IMG/VR virus record: IMGVR_UViG_3300008266_000014
Location: 91,531 to 155,530 of that record
From: a virus
Length of the DNA: 64,000 nt
Reading direction: 5' to 3' (one strand)
Part shown: positions 25,774 through 34,366 of the stretch, one piece after another
Layout: every line of letters begins with the position of its first letter
How positions within the stretch are numbered: the stretch's first letter is position 1
The notes under the pieces: model-generated
The model's database searches: none
What the model saw: only the letters and a program-made list of their open reading frames with translations
What the model was told of the DNA's origin: nothing
Position numbers and translations under genes: made by a program

Positions 25774-26003
25774 TGAAATATCTACCCCTAATAATGCTTG
25801 TAGCGTTGATGGGATGTGAAGAGCGCTATAGATATCCATGTCAAGATCCAAGTAACTGGCAAGAAGAGCAATGCAAGAAACCAATTTGCAGTGCAAATGG
25901 AACTTGCCCAGAAGATCTTACCCCATATGAAAAAGAAAAGGTTGGAGGCACAACTGGAAATCCAAATCTACAGCCTGCACCTAGTAAAGGAGATTGTAAA
26001 TGA
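25773..26003 (+). CDS. Small lipoprotein
   Basis: MKYLPLIMLVALMGCEE is a lipoprotein signal with lipobox A-L-M-G-C. The mature part has four more Cys residues (PCQDP, QCKKPIC, TCPE) and a Pro-rich tail. It overlaps the endolysin stop and likely acts in the periplasm or outer membrane, maybe in lysis or superinfection control. Confidence 0.6.
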   Translation: MKYLPLIMLVALMGCEERYRYPCQDPSNWQEEQCKKPICSANGTCPEDLTPYEKEKVGGTTGNPNLQPAPSKGDCK

Positions 26004-26437
26004 TTAAGCAACTATGGTCTGAAGATAAGTACACTACAGAAGAACTAAATGCGAGACTAAAGTTCTTCATTGGAATTATTCTTGGCTTAACACTTTTTGG
26101 TATTGTATTCGTTGTTCTTTACAGCTTGATTTTTGTAACTCAGCCAATGAATGGAATGAGTCCTGTTGATAATAAGTTCTTTGAGCTAATTATTCCTGTT
26201 GCAACATTCCTAACTGGTACCCTATCTGGAATCATGCTAGCAGGAGATGATAAGGATTTGAGAGCAAAGGCGCTGGAAGCAGCTAACAAGCCACCTCCTC
26301 CTTCTGCACCACCACCAGCACCAGTTCCAGTAACAAGAACATTTACTGAAACAACTTATGCAGGTGCACCTCCATCAATTACAACTGGGTTTGGTGGCAA
26401 AGCAGCTCCTCCTCCTGCACCTGAGCCAGAACTATGA
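26000..26437 (+). CDS. Membrane protein with Pro/Ala-rich tail
   Basis: The 145-residue protein has a strong membrane segment (IGIILGLTLFGIVFVVLYSL, about 25-45), a second hydrophobic stretch (IIPVATFLTGTLSGIMLAG), then a Pro-rich tail (PPPPSAPPPAPVPV). Placement between endolysin and holin-like genes suggests a lysis or envelope function; no specific motif is known. Confidence 0.6.
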   Translation: MIKQLWSEDKYTTEELNARLKFFIGIILGLTLFGIVFVVLYSLIFVTQPMNGMSPVDNKFFELIIPVATFLTGTLSGIMLAGDDKDLRAKALEAANKPPPPSAPPPAPVPVTRTFTETTYAGAPPSITTGFGGKAAPPPAPEPEL

Positions 26438-26661
26438 TAGCATTTATCTCAAAGATGCTTGCTGGTGAGGGAGAGAACAACCCAAGCAGTAAGAGAGTAA
26501 TTACATTTCTTGCATTCCTGCTTTTAGCAGCTGGATATATAGCAGAGATGTTCTTTGAGAAGAAAGTTAATCCCCATACCTTCGATACAATAATGTATAT
26601 TGTTATTGGTGGTTTGGGGTTTACTGCTTCAGAAAAATTCACTAACAAGGAAAAGAAATGA
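26434..26661 (+). CDS. Holin-like membrane protein
   Basis: This 75-residue protein has two hydrophobic segments (VITFLAFLLLAAGYIAEMFF and TIMYIVIGGLGFTASEKF) and a basic end (TNKEKK), a common small-holin layout. It lies 660 bases after the endolysin in the same operon. Holin assignment is by size, topology and neighbours, not by family match. Confidence 0.55.
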   Translation: MIAFISKMLAGEGENNPSSKRVITFLAFLLLAAGYIAEMFFEKKVNPHTFDTIMYIVIGGLGFTASEKFTNKEKK

Positions 26662-26861
26662 AAAAGGAAATTGTATTTGCATCTATGATTCTATTTCTTC
26701 TTTTTGCTCCACTATCCAAGGCAGCTTTTGCTGGAGGTGAGATGAAAGAAGTCTGCCGTAAGGAAACGAAGAACGGTAAAGAGGTTGAAGTGTGCAAGAA
26801 GATCAAAGTACACAAGAAACTAGAAGGCACAGCTGTTCCAGAGAAAGCACCAAAGAAGTAA
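26658..26861 (+). CDS. Small exported basic protein
   Basis: MKKEIVFASMILFLLFAPLS is a signal peptide with cleavage expected after the AFA segment. The 40-residue mature part is Lys-rich with two Cys (EVCRKET, EVCKKI) that could form a disulfide. It overlaps the holin-like gene by four bases. Function unknown. Confidence 0.55.
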   Translation: MKKEIVFASMILFLLFAPLSKAAFAGGEMKEVCRKETKNGKEVEVCKKIKVHKKLEGTAVPEKAPKK

Positions 26862-27113
26862 ATGTCAATGGAACTATTCGATACTCAATCAAGGATCGCT
26901 ATTTTGGAACACGAAGTAAAAAACGTCTCTGAAATGATGAAAGAGCTTCGTAAGGAGCAGAAAGAGCAACACGAAGCAATGATGAAAAGAATCGATTCTA
27001 TTGACCATAGAATTGCAGTTCTTGAAAAATGGCGGTTCATGTTGATTGGTGGCTCGCTCGTGATTGGCTACCTAGTAGCTCAGCTTGTTCAGCTTGCAAA
27101 GGTCCTTAGTTGA
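26862..27113 (+). CDS. Coiled-coil protein with C-terminal membrane anchor
   Basis: Residues 5-55 are a Glu/Lys coiled coil (EHEVKNVSEMMKELRKEQKE) and residues 58-80 a single membrane helix (FMLIGGSLVIGYLVAQLVQL). This tail-anchored layout is typical of small lysis-cassette proteins of phages. It is the last gene before a strong sigma-70-type promoter. Confidence 0.6.
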   Translation: MSMELFDTQSRIAILEHEVKNVSEMMKELRKEQKEQHEAMMKRIDSIDHRIAVLEKWRFMLIGGSLVIGYLVAQLVQLAKVLS

Positions 27114-27138
27114 CGTTGTAAGTAACTCTACATATAAT
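27110..27138 (+). promoter_or_regulatory. Sigma-70-type promoter before primase
   Basis: TTGACG (27110-27115), a 17-base spacer and a perfect TATAAT (27133-27138) make a near-consensus host-type promoter, overlapping the stop of the previous gene. An AGTAACT motif lies in the spacer. It should drive early expression of primase and the nucleotide genes. Confidence 0.8.
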
Positions 27139-27162
27139 TCTCCTGCTATCTGAGGAGAGTTT

Positions 27163-28197
27163 ATGCAACCTATTGATTACAAATATATTGGTCTGATATC
27201 ATCCCACCTACCGCTCTTCACGAGAAAGCGAGACGGTACATATAATTTTAGATGTATACTATGTGGTGATTCTCAAACCAACAAAACAAAGAAACGCGGT
27301 TTCCTTCTTGCACAAGGTGACCGCGTTACTTATTACTGCCACAATTGTAATGCCTCACTGAGTCTCCCAAATCTTATCAAGCACGTCGATGTAAATCTTT
27401 TTGAGGAATATCAAAAAGAAAAACTAGCAGAAAAATATATTTCCAAACAAACTGGAATAACCGCAAGACCCCGTGACATTACTCGCATAAGTTTTCCTAA
27501 ATACCTTCGCTCTCATATGAAGGAGCTAGTCAAAGTTTCTTCACTTCGGTATGACCATCCTGCGAAAAAGTATGTTGACCAGCGAAAGATCCCCAGCAAA
27601 CACCATCATAAACTGTTCTTTGCTGGAACTTTCAAAAAATGGGTCAACACTCTAATCCCAGATAAATTTGACCTTGAGAGTGGTAAAGATGAAGCAAGGC
27701 TCGTAATCCCTTTTATTGATATGGATGGTTCGCTAATAGGGTTTACCGGCAGGTCTTTTGATCCCAATAGTAAGCTGAGATACATTACTATTGCAGTCGA
27801 TCCAGAAAAGCCAATGCTGTATGGTTTAGACAATATTGACAAAACCAGAAAGATATACGTGACGGAAGGACCTATTGATTCACTATTCCTTCCAAACTGT
27901 CTTGCGATGTCTTCATCTAATAATTTTGATGGATTAAAAACATTCAACAGTGACCCATCAAAATACATTATCGTTATGGATAATGAACCGAAAAATAAAG
28001 ATATATGTAGAATTGTTGAGAAGGCAATAGATCTTGGTTATAGTGTTTGTATATGGCCAAATCATATCGAACACAAAGATGTAAATGAGATGGTGTTGTC
28101 TGGGATCTCTCCAGAAAACATAAAACTGATTATCGACAACAATACATATTCTGGTTTGCAAGCAAAGGCTACCCTGATGCAGTGGAAAAAATGCTAG
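27163..28197 (+). CDS. 61: DNA primase (T4 gp61-like)
   Basis: This 344-residue protein has an N-terminal zinc site (FRCILCGDS then YYCHNCNAS, Cys pairs at about 28-64) followed by a toprim-type core: IYVTEGPIDSLFLPN (conserved Glu), and IIVMDNEPKN (acidic pair). That fits the gp61 primase, which makes the lagging-strand primers with helicase gp41 encoded at 9 kb. It is the first gene after a strong promoter. Confidence 0.92.
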   Translation: MQPIDYKYIGLISSHLPLFTRKRDGTYNFRCILCGDSQTNKTKKRGFLLAQGDRVTYYCHNCNASLSLPNLIKHVDVNLFEEYQKEKLAEKYISKQTGITARPRDITRISFPKYLRSHMKELVKVSSLRYDHPAKKYVDQRKIPSKHHHKLFFAGTFKKWVNTLIPDKFDLESGKDEARLVIPFIDMDGSLIGFTGRSFDPNSKLRYITIAVDPEKPMLYGLDNIDKTRKIYVTEGPIDSLFLPNCLAMSSSNNFDGLKTFNSDPSKYIIVMDNEPKNKDICRIVEKAIDLGYSVCIWPNHIEHKDVNEMVLSGISPENIKLIIDNNTYSGLQAKATLMQWKKC

Positions 28198-28415
28198 AGA
28201 TAGAAAGAAAAGCAAAAATATATCTTCGCTCGATGGATAAGTTAGTTATGTCCTGTGACAATGAAGAAGAGTTGAGAATGCTTGCTTGTGCAATGATGAC
28301 GTCTTCAATTCATATTTTAGAACAGCAAATAGGAATTAACCGTACTCGTAAGTTACTAGACGCAACCATGGAGGCACGTTATGGTGAAAGAGAAGGAGAC
28401 AGAAGAGCAAAATGA
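28191..28415 (+). CDS. Small helical phage protein
   Basis: ATG 28191 gives 74 residues, seven bases into the primase stop region. It is helical and charged (MLEIERKAKIYLRSMDK; ILEQQIGINRTRKLLDATME). No motif recognised. The genes 61 to ThyX are tightly packed, so translation is probably coupled. Confidence 0.55.
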   Translation: MLEIERKAKIYLRSMDKLVMSCDNEEELRMLACAMMTSSIHILEQQIGINRTRKLLDATMEARYGEREGDRRAK

Positions 28416-28704
28416 ATACACAAAGCCAACAAAAAGCAAACATCAAACAAGACTCGGCCAGAAACAAAATCACATACAAAAACAATTAAAAATAGTAAAG
28501 ACGAGTGGTGGTAATAAAAGGTATCTTAGAGAGCCACACCGTCTTGCTAAACACAATGCTATGGACTGTGGCAAGCCTAATTGTTTTCTCTGTGGAAATA
28601 GACGAAAGATGGCTGGCAAAACAGTACAAGAATTAAAATTCGAACAAACTGAGAAATGGAATAATTATGAAAGTGAAACTGATAAGTTACTCGGGACTCA
28701 ATAA
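28381..28704 (+). CDS. Conserved basic phage protein with CxxxxCxxC motif
   Basis: This 107-residue protein has a basic, Lys/Gln-rich N-terminus and a conserved second half: KRYLREPHRLAKHNAMDCGK, PNCFLCGNRRKM, TVQELKFEQTEKW. The Cys residues fit a small zinc knuckle. I recognise the pattern from many T4-like genomes next to thyX or nrd genes, without a known function. Confidence 0.65.
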   Translation: MVKEKETEEQNEYTKPTKSKHQTRLGQKQNHIQKQLKIVKTSGGNKRYLREPHRLAKHNAMDCGKPNCFLCGNRRKMAGKTVQELKFEQTEKWNNYESETDKLLGTQ

Positions 28705-29341
28705 TGAATTACATGCTGAACGGGATAGTCGATCAATTCAAGACCTTATTGCATACTGTGCAAGAGTATCGAATCCATCGAACCAGTCGAACAAAGAGAC
28801 CTCTGAAAAACTCATCAAGTACCTTGCAGCACACAAGCACTGGAGTCCGTTTGAAATGGTCAACGCATGCCTCGAAATTGAAACAACAAGAGACATTGCA
28901 AGACAGATCCTCAGGCACCGTAGTTTTAGTTTCCAAGAGTTCAGTCAGCGATATGCTGATCCTACGAAGGAACTCGAATTCGTATACCGAGATGCCCGAC
29001 TACAGGATACAAAGAATAGACAAAACAGTATAGAAACAGACGATCGAGAACTAAAACGTCTTTGGCAAGAACAGCAACAAGAGGTACTCAAAACAGCTCA
29101 GCACGCGTATCAGTGGGCAATATTAAACGGAATTGCAAAAGAACAAGCAAGGGCCGTACTACCTGAAGGGCTTACAGTATCAAGAATCTACATGAATGGA
29201 ACTATCAGATCATGGATACACTATATAGAGCTCCGAACCGCAAATGGTACACAAAAAGAACACATGGAGATAGCAAGAGCATGCGCTGACGCAATTTCAC
29301 CAATCTTTCCTATGATCGAACAATATGTCCAACAACAATAA
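28667..29341 (+). CDS. thyX: Flavin-dependent thymidylate synthase ThyX
   Basis: This 224-residue protein has the ThyX signature RHRSFSFQEFSQRY (residues about 83-96), within IARQILRHRSFSFQ, plus LPEGLTVSRIYMNGTIRSW. ThyX methylates dUMP to dTMP with FAD and methylene-tetrahydrofolate, using dUMP that dCMP deaminase (905) can supply. It overlaps its neighbour by 38 bases. Confidence 0.96.
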   Translation: MKVKLISYSGLNNELHAERDSRSIQDLIAYCARVSNPSNQSNKETSEKLIKYLAAHKHWSPFEMVNACLEIETTRDIARQILRHRSFSFQEFSQRYADPTKELEFVYRDARLQDTKNRQNSIETDDRELKRLWQEQQQEVLKTAQHAYQWAILNGIAKEQARAVLPEGLTVSRIYMNGTIRSWIHYIELRTANGTQKEHMEIARACADAISPIFPMIEQYVQQQ

Positions 29342-29357
29342 TAATAACGAGGTAGAG

Positions 29358-31181
29358 ATGCATCTTTCAGTAGTCCCTAAACAGAAACAACTTCCAGATT
29401 ATCACATCACAGTCGACCTAGAAAGAGATAAATTATTTGATGAGCATGGAATGAAACGACTGCGTGAGTCGTACATGCTCGATTCAGAACAGTCACCTCA
29501 AGATAGATTTGCCTTTGTTTCGAAAGTATTTGCATCGAATCAAGACCACGCACAACGTCTATACGACTACTCCTCAAAGCACTGGCTGTCTTACTCTACC
29601 CCTATCCTCTCGTTTGGAAGAACTCAAAAGGGACTACCCATCTCTTGTTTTTTGAACTTCATGCATGACAGCTCTGCTGGTCTTGTCGACAATTTATCCG
29701 AGACAAACTGGTTGTCGATGCTGGGTGGTGGTGTAGGTATTGGTTTTGGTATTCGTTCTGCGGACGAAAAATCTACTGGTGTTATGCCACATCTTAGAAT
29801 TTACGATGCATCATCTCTTGCATACAGACAAGGAAGAACACGTCGTGGTTCATATGCAGCATACTTAGATATCGACCACCCAGATATTGCGTTGTTCTTG
29901 GATATGAGAAAACCAACTGGTGATCCAAACATGCGCGCACCAAATCTCCATCATGGTATCAATATGTCGGATAAGTTCATGCAGCTAATCGAAAAGTGCA
30001 TGCTGGATCCAGAAGCAGATGATAGCTGGGAGTTGAATGATCCACACGATGGACAGGTTCGTGAGGTCGTCTCTGCGAAAGCGCTTTGGCAACAAATCCT
30101 TGAACTAAGAATGCATACCGGTGAACCATATCTACACTTCATCGATACGAGTAATAGAGCACTCCCACAATGGTTGAAAGATAAAGGATTGAAAGTTAGA
30201 CAGTCAAACCTTTGTTCAGAGATTGTCCTTCCAACTGATAAAGATAGAACTGCTGTATGCTGCCTGTCTTCTGTAAATCTGGAGTATTATGATGAGTGGA
30301 AAAATGATCCCCTTTTCTTGCGTGATATTGCTGAAATGCTTGACAATGTTCTTCAGTATTTCATTGATAACGCACCCTCACCAGTTCATAGAGCTGTATA
30401 CAGTGCTACTCGAGAAAGGTCTATTGGCGTTGGGGCTCTTGGCTTCCATGCTTATCTACAGCGTAATAATATTCCATTCGAGTCATCAATGGCAGTCGGA
30501 AGAAACAAACAAATCTTCAAACACGTAAGGAGTAAGTTGGATGAAGCAAACCGGCAACTTGGTAATGAGCGTGGGGAAGCGCCGGATGCTGCAGGGACTG
30601 GTCTTCGTTTCAGCCATCTCATGGCTGTGGCACCCAATGCCAGCTCTTCTATTATCATGGGCAACACATCTCCTAGTATTGAACCATATAGAGCAAATGC
30701 ATATAGACAAGATACTCTCTCAGGGGCACATCTCAACAAAAACAAATGGCTAGACAGAATCATTCGTATGTCTTGCGAGACTAACAAAGATCTTGACTAT
30801 GATGATATTTGGTCTTCGATTATTGCTAACGATGGGTCGGTGCAGCACTTAGAGTGGATGGATGACTGGACAAAGGATGTGTTTAAAACATCCATGGAGA
30901 TCGATCAGCGTTGGATTGTACAGCATGCATCTGATCGTCAAGAGTTTATTGATCAGGCACAATCAGTCAACCTCTTCTTTAGACCAGATGTAAATATCAT
31001 GTATCTTCATGCAGTGCATTTCCAGGCGTGGAAGCAAGGATTGAAGAGTCTTTACTATTGCAGAAGTGAGAAACTTGCAAAAGCAGATAAGGTGTCAAAG
31101 CGCATTGAGCGTCAGGTAATCGAAGAGATTGATATGAGAGCCCTCGCAGAGGGTAATGAATGCTTGGCTTGCGAAGGATAA
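29358..31181 (+). CDS. nrdA: Class Ia ribonucleotide reductase alpha subunit NrdA
   Basis: This protein reduces ribonucleotides to deoxyribonucleotides with NrdB. ATG 29358 is preferred: GAGGTAGAG lies just upstream, while the ATG at 29325 adds a run of Asn without a ribosome site. The 607 residues lack the N-terminal ATP-cone, as in phage NrdA. Catalytic motifs include SCFLNFMHDS, the QSNLCSEIVLPT Cys and NASSSIIMGNTSPSIEPY; the C-terminal CLACEG holds the redox Cys pair. It is shorter than bacterial NrdA (about 760). Confidence 0.95.
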   Translation: MHLSVVPKQKQLPDYHITVDLERDKLFDEHGMKRLRESYMLDSEQSPQDRFAFVSKVFASNQDHAQRLYDYSSKHWLSYSTPILSFGRTQKGLPISCFLNFMHDSSAGLVDNLSETNWLSMLGGGVGIGFGIRSADEKSTGVMPHLRIYDASSLAYRQGRTRRGSYAAYLDIDHPDIALFLDMRKPTGDPNMRAPNLHHGINMSDKFMQLIEKCMLDPEADDSWELNDPHDGQVREVVSAKALWQQILELRMHTGEPYLHFIDTSNRALPQWLKDKGLKVRQSNLCSEIVLPTDKDRTAVCCLSSVNLEYYDEWKNDPLFLRDIAEMLDNVLQYFIDNAPSPVHRAVYSATRERSIGVGALGFHAYLQRNNIPFESSMAVGRNKQIFKHVRSKLDEANRQLGNERGEAPDAAGTGLRFSHLMAVAPNASSSIIMGNTSPSIEPYRANAYRQDTLSGAHLNKNKWLDRIIRMSCETNKDLDYDDIWSSIIANDGSVQHLEWMDDWTKDVFKTSMEIDQRWIVQHASDRQEFIDQAQSVNLFFRPDVNIMYLHAVHFQAWKQGLKSLYYCRSEKLAKADKVSKRIERQVIEEIDMRALAEGNECLACEG

Positions 31182-31200
31182 TAATTAACACAAAAGAAAC

Positions 31201-32268
31201 ATGAAACCATCTCATTTCTATTTTGATGAAAATATTCTTGAAAAGGAAAGTATACTATTTCGTCACGCAAGATATCTTGGACATGAGCTGCTAGTTCCAG
31301 AAGTTGGAAATTACTCCGTTATCCCTCACGATGATAACGGAAGATTTCTCTACCACTCGAAAGAAGGGTTACAGTGTGTCTCTAATGTGTGTCGACATAG
31401 GCAAGCGTCTATATTAAAAGGGTCTGGTAGTACTTCTAATATCGTATGTCCACTGCACGGATGGACGTACGATACAACTGGTAGGTTGATTGGTGCTCCA
31501 CACTTTGACCCTTGTCCCAATACTTCCCTTCGTAAGTTTGAAACACAACAGTGGAACGGAATACTTTTTGAAAAAGGAACCCTAGATCTGCTCAATGATC
31601 TAGAGGGAATGAGACTATCAAAACACTTCAACTTTAATGGATATGTTTTTCATTCCAGAAAAGAACATGAATGCAACTACAACTGGAAAACATTTATTGA
31701 GGTTTACTTAGACGATTATCACGTTGATCCGTTCCATCCTGGACTAGGTAATTTTGTTGATTGCAGTAATCTCGATTGGCAGTTTGGAAATAGGTACTCT
31801 GTTCAGTCCGTTGGTGTGAATAATAAATTGATGCTAGCTGGAACACCAGTCTACAAGCAGTGGCACAGAGTACTAATGGATTATAGAAAAGGAATTGTTC
31901 CAGAGTTTGGGGCAATCTGGCTCACAATATACCCCAACGTAATGGTAGAGTGGTATCCAGAAGTGCTTGTCATTTCAACTGTATGGCCGGTGACCCCACA
32001 AAAGACAAGAAACGTAGTTGACTTCTATTACCCAGAAGAGATTGTTCATTTTGAACCTCAATTTGTAGAAGCTCATCAAGCAGCGTATATGGAAACCTGT
32101 TTTGAAGATGACGAAATTGCAGAAAGAATGGATCAAGGTAGAAAGCATTTAAATAGTGTTAATTTTAATGATTATGGGCTTGTCCACGACCCAATGGAAA
32201 AGGGATTAGAGTACTTCTATAAGTATTACGATAACTTTATTTTTTCAGACTGGACAAAGAGAGTGTAA
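31201..32268 (+). CDS. Rieske [2Fe-2S] non-heme iron oxygenase
   Basis: This 355-residue enzyme has a complete Rieske site: CRHRQAS near 65-71 and CPLHGWTY near 84-91 (two Cys, two His). The mononuclear iron site follows as DDYHVDPFHPGL, with a late Asp available. That is the alpha-subunit layout of aromatic ring-hydroxylating dioxygenases and related enzymes. Its substrate cannot be told from the sequence, and no reductase or ferredoxin is nearby. Such genes are unusual in phages. It sits between nrdA and an amidotransferase-like gene. Confidence 0.85.
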   Translation: MKPSHFYFDENILEKESILFRHARYLGHELLVPEVGNYSVIPHDDNGRFLYHSKEGLQCVSNVCRHRQASILKGSGSTSNIVCPLHGWTYDTTGRLIGAPHFDPCPNTSLRKFETQQWNGILFEKGTLDLLNDLEGMRLSKHFNFNGYVFHSRKEHECNYNWKTFIEVYLDDYHVDPFHPGLGNFVDCSNLDWQFGNRYSVQSVGVNNKLMLAGTPVYKQWHRVLMDYRKGIVPEFGAIWLTIYPNVMVEWYPEVLVISTVWPVTPQKTRNVVDFYYPEEIVHFEPQFVEAHQAAYMETCFEDDEIAERMDQGRKHLNSVNFNDYGLVHDPMEKGLEYFYKYYDNFIFSDWTKRV

Positions 32269-32269
32269 A

Positions 32270-32383
32270 TTGGACCCACATACAGTATACTTTCTTTTTG
32301 GATTTACTCTTGGATGTCTCCTGATGGGTTGTGTAGCAGTTTTTTCTATGATCATCATGTATGAATATATGTCTATCAAATGA
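32270..32383 (+). CDS. 37-residue membrane peptide
   Basis: A TTG start two bases after the Rieske stop gives MDPHTVYFLFGFTLGCLLMG and a continued hydrophobic stretch ending MYEYMSIK. Its stop overlaps the next ATG (ATGA), so translational coupling is likely. Single membrane helix; function unknown. Confidence 0.4.
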   Translation: MDPHTVYFLFGFTLGCLLMGCVAVFSMIIMYEYMSIK

Positions 32384-33018
32384 AAACGATTGCTATTTTT
32401 GTTCACCAACCAAGGTGTTCGGTGCAGTCAGGTAATGGAATAATCAAAGCCCTAACTCCTCATTATAGATTTAAGGTTTTTACTAAACATGAACTTGAAG
32501 ATGACTTTTTTGATGATGTTGATATGGTCGCTTTTCCTGGTGGCACTGGCGATTCCGATAGTTGGAATCGTTTATTTAAATCTCATGTTGACCGCATCCG
32601 TGGCTTCGTTGCTGGTGGTGGGCATTACTTGGGTATATGCATGGGAGCGTATTGGACGGGACCTGACTACTTTAACATACTTGATGGCGTTCAAGTATGT
32701 CAATATATAACTCGTCCCAATACAGATACTAGAAGACCACATGCAAAGCAAATGAAGGTTACCTGGAATGACCAACCAGAAGAACTCTTTTTTTATGATG
32801 GCTGTGCGATTGTAGGTGATGAAGCTAAGTACAATGTAGTATCACGATATCCAAATGGTGATGCTATGGCGATCATACAAAACAGAGTAGGATTGATTGG
32901 GTGTCATCCGGAAGCTGAGCAACACTGGTACAATAGCTATTCGTGGATGAAGAAACGCTGGACAGGCAACAAACACAATTTACTACTTGACTTCGTGAAC
33001 AAAATAATGGAGAAATAG
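32380..33018 (+). CDS. Class I amidotransferase-like protein (BPL_N type)
   Basis: This 212-residue protein has the class I glutamine amidotransferase fold: AFPGGTGDSDSWN, GGGHYLGICMGAYWTG with the nucleophile Cys at about 88, and GCHPEAE with the His-x-Glu part of the triad. It is closest in pattern to the N-terminal domain of biotin-protein ligase-like proteins. Without a synthase partner its acceptor is unknown. Adjacent to the Rieske gene, so a shared pathway is possible. Confidence 0.75.
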   Translation: MKTIAIFVHQPRCSVQSGNGIIKALTPHYRFKVFTKHELEDDFFDDVDMVAFPGGTGDSDSWNRLFKSHVDRIRGFVAGGGHYLGICMGAYWTGPDYFNILDGVQVCQYITRPNTDTRRPHAKQMKVTWNDQPEELFFYDGCAIVGDEAKYNVVSRYPNGDAMAIIQNRVGLIGCHPEAEQHWYNSYSWMKKRWTGNKHNLLLDFVNKIMEK

Positions 33019-33019
33019 T

Positions 33020-33205
33020 ATGATAGGTGAGATTCCATACATGATCGTGTGGGGTTTCTTTTCTGCTTTGGGCTGGATGACAGCTAACTGGGTTGTCGAA
33101 AAGAACTTTCCAGACAAGCAGCAAGAAAAACCTCCTGTGATTGAACGTCAGGTTGAGGAGATGAATAATGGCAGAGATCCTAAGCTTCCAGAGCAAAAAA
33201 GATGA
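33020..33205 (+). CDS. Small membrane protein
   Basis: This 61-residue protein begins MIGEIPYMIVWGFFSALGWM, one membrane segment, then a Glu/Lys-rich cytoplasmic tail. It overlaps the next gene by 38 bases. Function not recognised. Confidence 0.5.
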   Translation: MIGEIPYMIVWGFFSALGWMTANWVVEKNFPDKQQEKPPVIERQVEEMNNGRDPKLPEQKR

Positions 33206-33356
33206 AAAGAATCTTGCAAAACAACACGATGATGTGCTAATTGAAGAGCATAGAATCAAATTACTTACTTTATACGCTCAAATGGAGCATATAATAAAAG
33301 AGATAAATTATCATAAAGAAGTAATACAACTACTAGAAAAAGGCACGAAGAAATGA
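33168..33356 (+). CDS. Small charged helical protein
   Basis: This 62-residue protein has a helical, Lys/Glu-rich sequence (LIEEHRIKLLTLYAQMEHII) with no membrane segment. It overlaps both neighbours (38 and four bases), which supports translation within the operon. Unknown function. Confidence 0.5.
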   Translation: MAEILSFQSKKDEKNLAKQHDDVLIEEHRIKLLTLYAQMEHIIKEINYHKEVIQLLEKGTKK

Positions 33357-33904
33357 AAAACTTTTCTCATTTCATTGAGGAAAAAGATAATCTAGTACTA
33401 GAACCTCTTCCATACAAAGACACTGATTTAAAGGGTGTTATGAGTAAAGAGACGCTAGATTATCATTACAGCACACTTGCAGCAGGGTATGTAAAGAGAT
33501 TCAATCAGGGAAAAGGTGATCCTAAGTTCAACACAGCAGGAGCATATCTTCACAACTTGTTCTTTCCTCAGTTGAAACCTCCAGTTGATGATAATATGCC
33601 AGAAGGATCCAGTGACGCTCTGATCAAAAGTGCTTTTGGGTCGTTTCAAAAGTTCCAAGAAGAGATCAAAAAAATTGCAATGAAGATTCAAGGATCGGGG
33701 TGGGTCTATATGGATACGTCTGGAAAAATTAAAACGATCGTAAACCACGAGGTTGTTCCAAACATCGCACTGATTATTGATTGGTGGGAGCATGCCTGGG
33801 CTCTTGACTACCAAGCTGATAAGGAAAAGTATCTCGATAACATCTGGAAAGTTATCGACTGGAAAGTTGTCAATGACAGAATAAATAATGAAAGATCTAC
33901 TTAA
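33353..33904 (+). CDS. Fe/Mn superoxide dismutase
   Basis: This 183-residue enzyme has the metal ligands of Fe/Mn SOD: MSKETLDYHYSTLAAGY (first His), AGAYLHNLFFP (second His), and IIDWWEHAWALDYQ (Asp and His in the D-x-W-x-H motif). It converts superoxide to peroxide and oxygen. No signal peptide, so it acts in the cytoplasm. Viral SODs are uncommon; here it may act with the Dps-like protein. Confidence 0.88.
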   Translation: MKNFSHFIEEKDNLVLEPLPYKDTDLKGVMSKETLDYHYSTLAAGYVKRFNQGKGDPKFNTAGAYLHNLFFPQLKPPVDDNMPEGSSDALIKSAFGSFQKFQEEIKKIAMKIQGSGWVYMDTSGKIKTIVNHEVVPNIALIIDWWEHAWALDYQADKEKYLDNIWKVIDWKVVNDRINNERST

Positions 33905-34142
33905 GTTCCTTCCTCAGGTACTGCAAGCGTTACCTGAAGTAATCAAGTACATAAAATACATTCCAGTTCTAATGGTCCTTGCTGGCATTGGATATGGGGT
34001 GTATATGTTTTTCTTAAATTACAAAGATCCCTACAAGTGTTACAACAACCAGCTTTTTGAACAAAAAAGCATTCTATCCAATGTTTATATTTTTAACGGC
34101 GATACGTGTATAGATAACTCAGAAACCATACAAAAAGAATAA
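33888..34142 (+). CDS. Membrane-anchored small protein
   Basis: This 84-residue protein has one membrane helix (IPVLMVLAGIGYGVYMFFLN) after a short helical head, then a periplasm-like tail with two Cys (KCYNNQ, DTCIDN). It overlaps the SOD end by 17 bases. Function unknown. Confidence 0.5.
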   Translation: MKDLLKFLPQVLQALPEVIKYIKYIPVLMVLAGIGYGVYMFFLNYKDPYKCYNNQLFEQKSILSNVYIFNGDTCIDNSETIQKE

Positions 34143-34358
34143 ATGTCAGAAGACAATAAAGATGTAAAAAATGAACTCAAGAAGTTCAAACCAAAGAAAA
34201 ACAAAATAACAGTTCCCGCTGAGTTTTTAGATAATGCAAAGAGTTATGAGGACAAGCTAGTACTGGTCCAACACCTGACTGAGAGGGAGAAGGGTAGAGT
34301 TTTGTTGATCATAAAATCAATGTTAAAAGATGCTGTAAGTAAGAAAAACAAAGTATAG
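34143..34358 (+). CDS. Small basic protein
   Basis: This 71-residue, Lys-rich protein (KKFKPKKNKITVPAEFLDN) starts right after the preceding stop. It looks helical in the second half (LTEREKGRVLLIIKSML). No family recognised. Confidence 0.5.
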   Translation: MSEDNKDVKNELKKFKPKKNKITVPAEFLDNAKSYEDKLVLVQHLTEREKGRVLLIIKSMLKDAVSKKNKV

Positions 34359-34366
34359 GGTATAAA

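Noticed and set aside
29325-29357. ATG 29325 as NrdA start
   Set aside because: It adds a run of Asn with no ribosome site; ATG 29358 has a good one.
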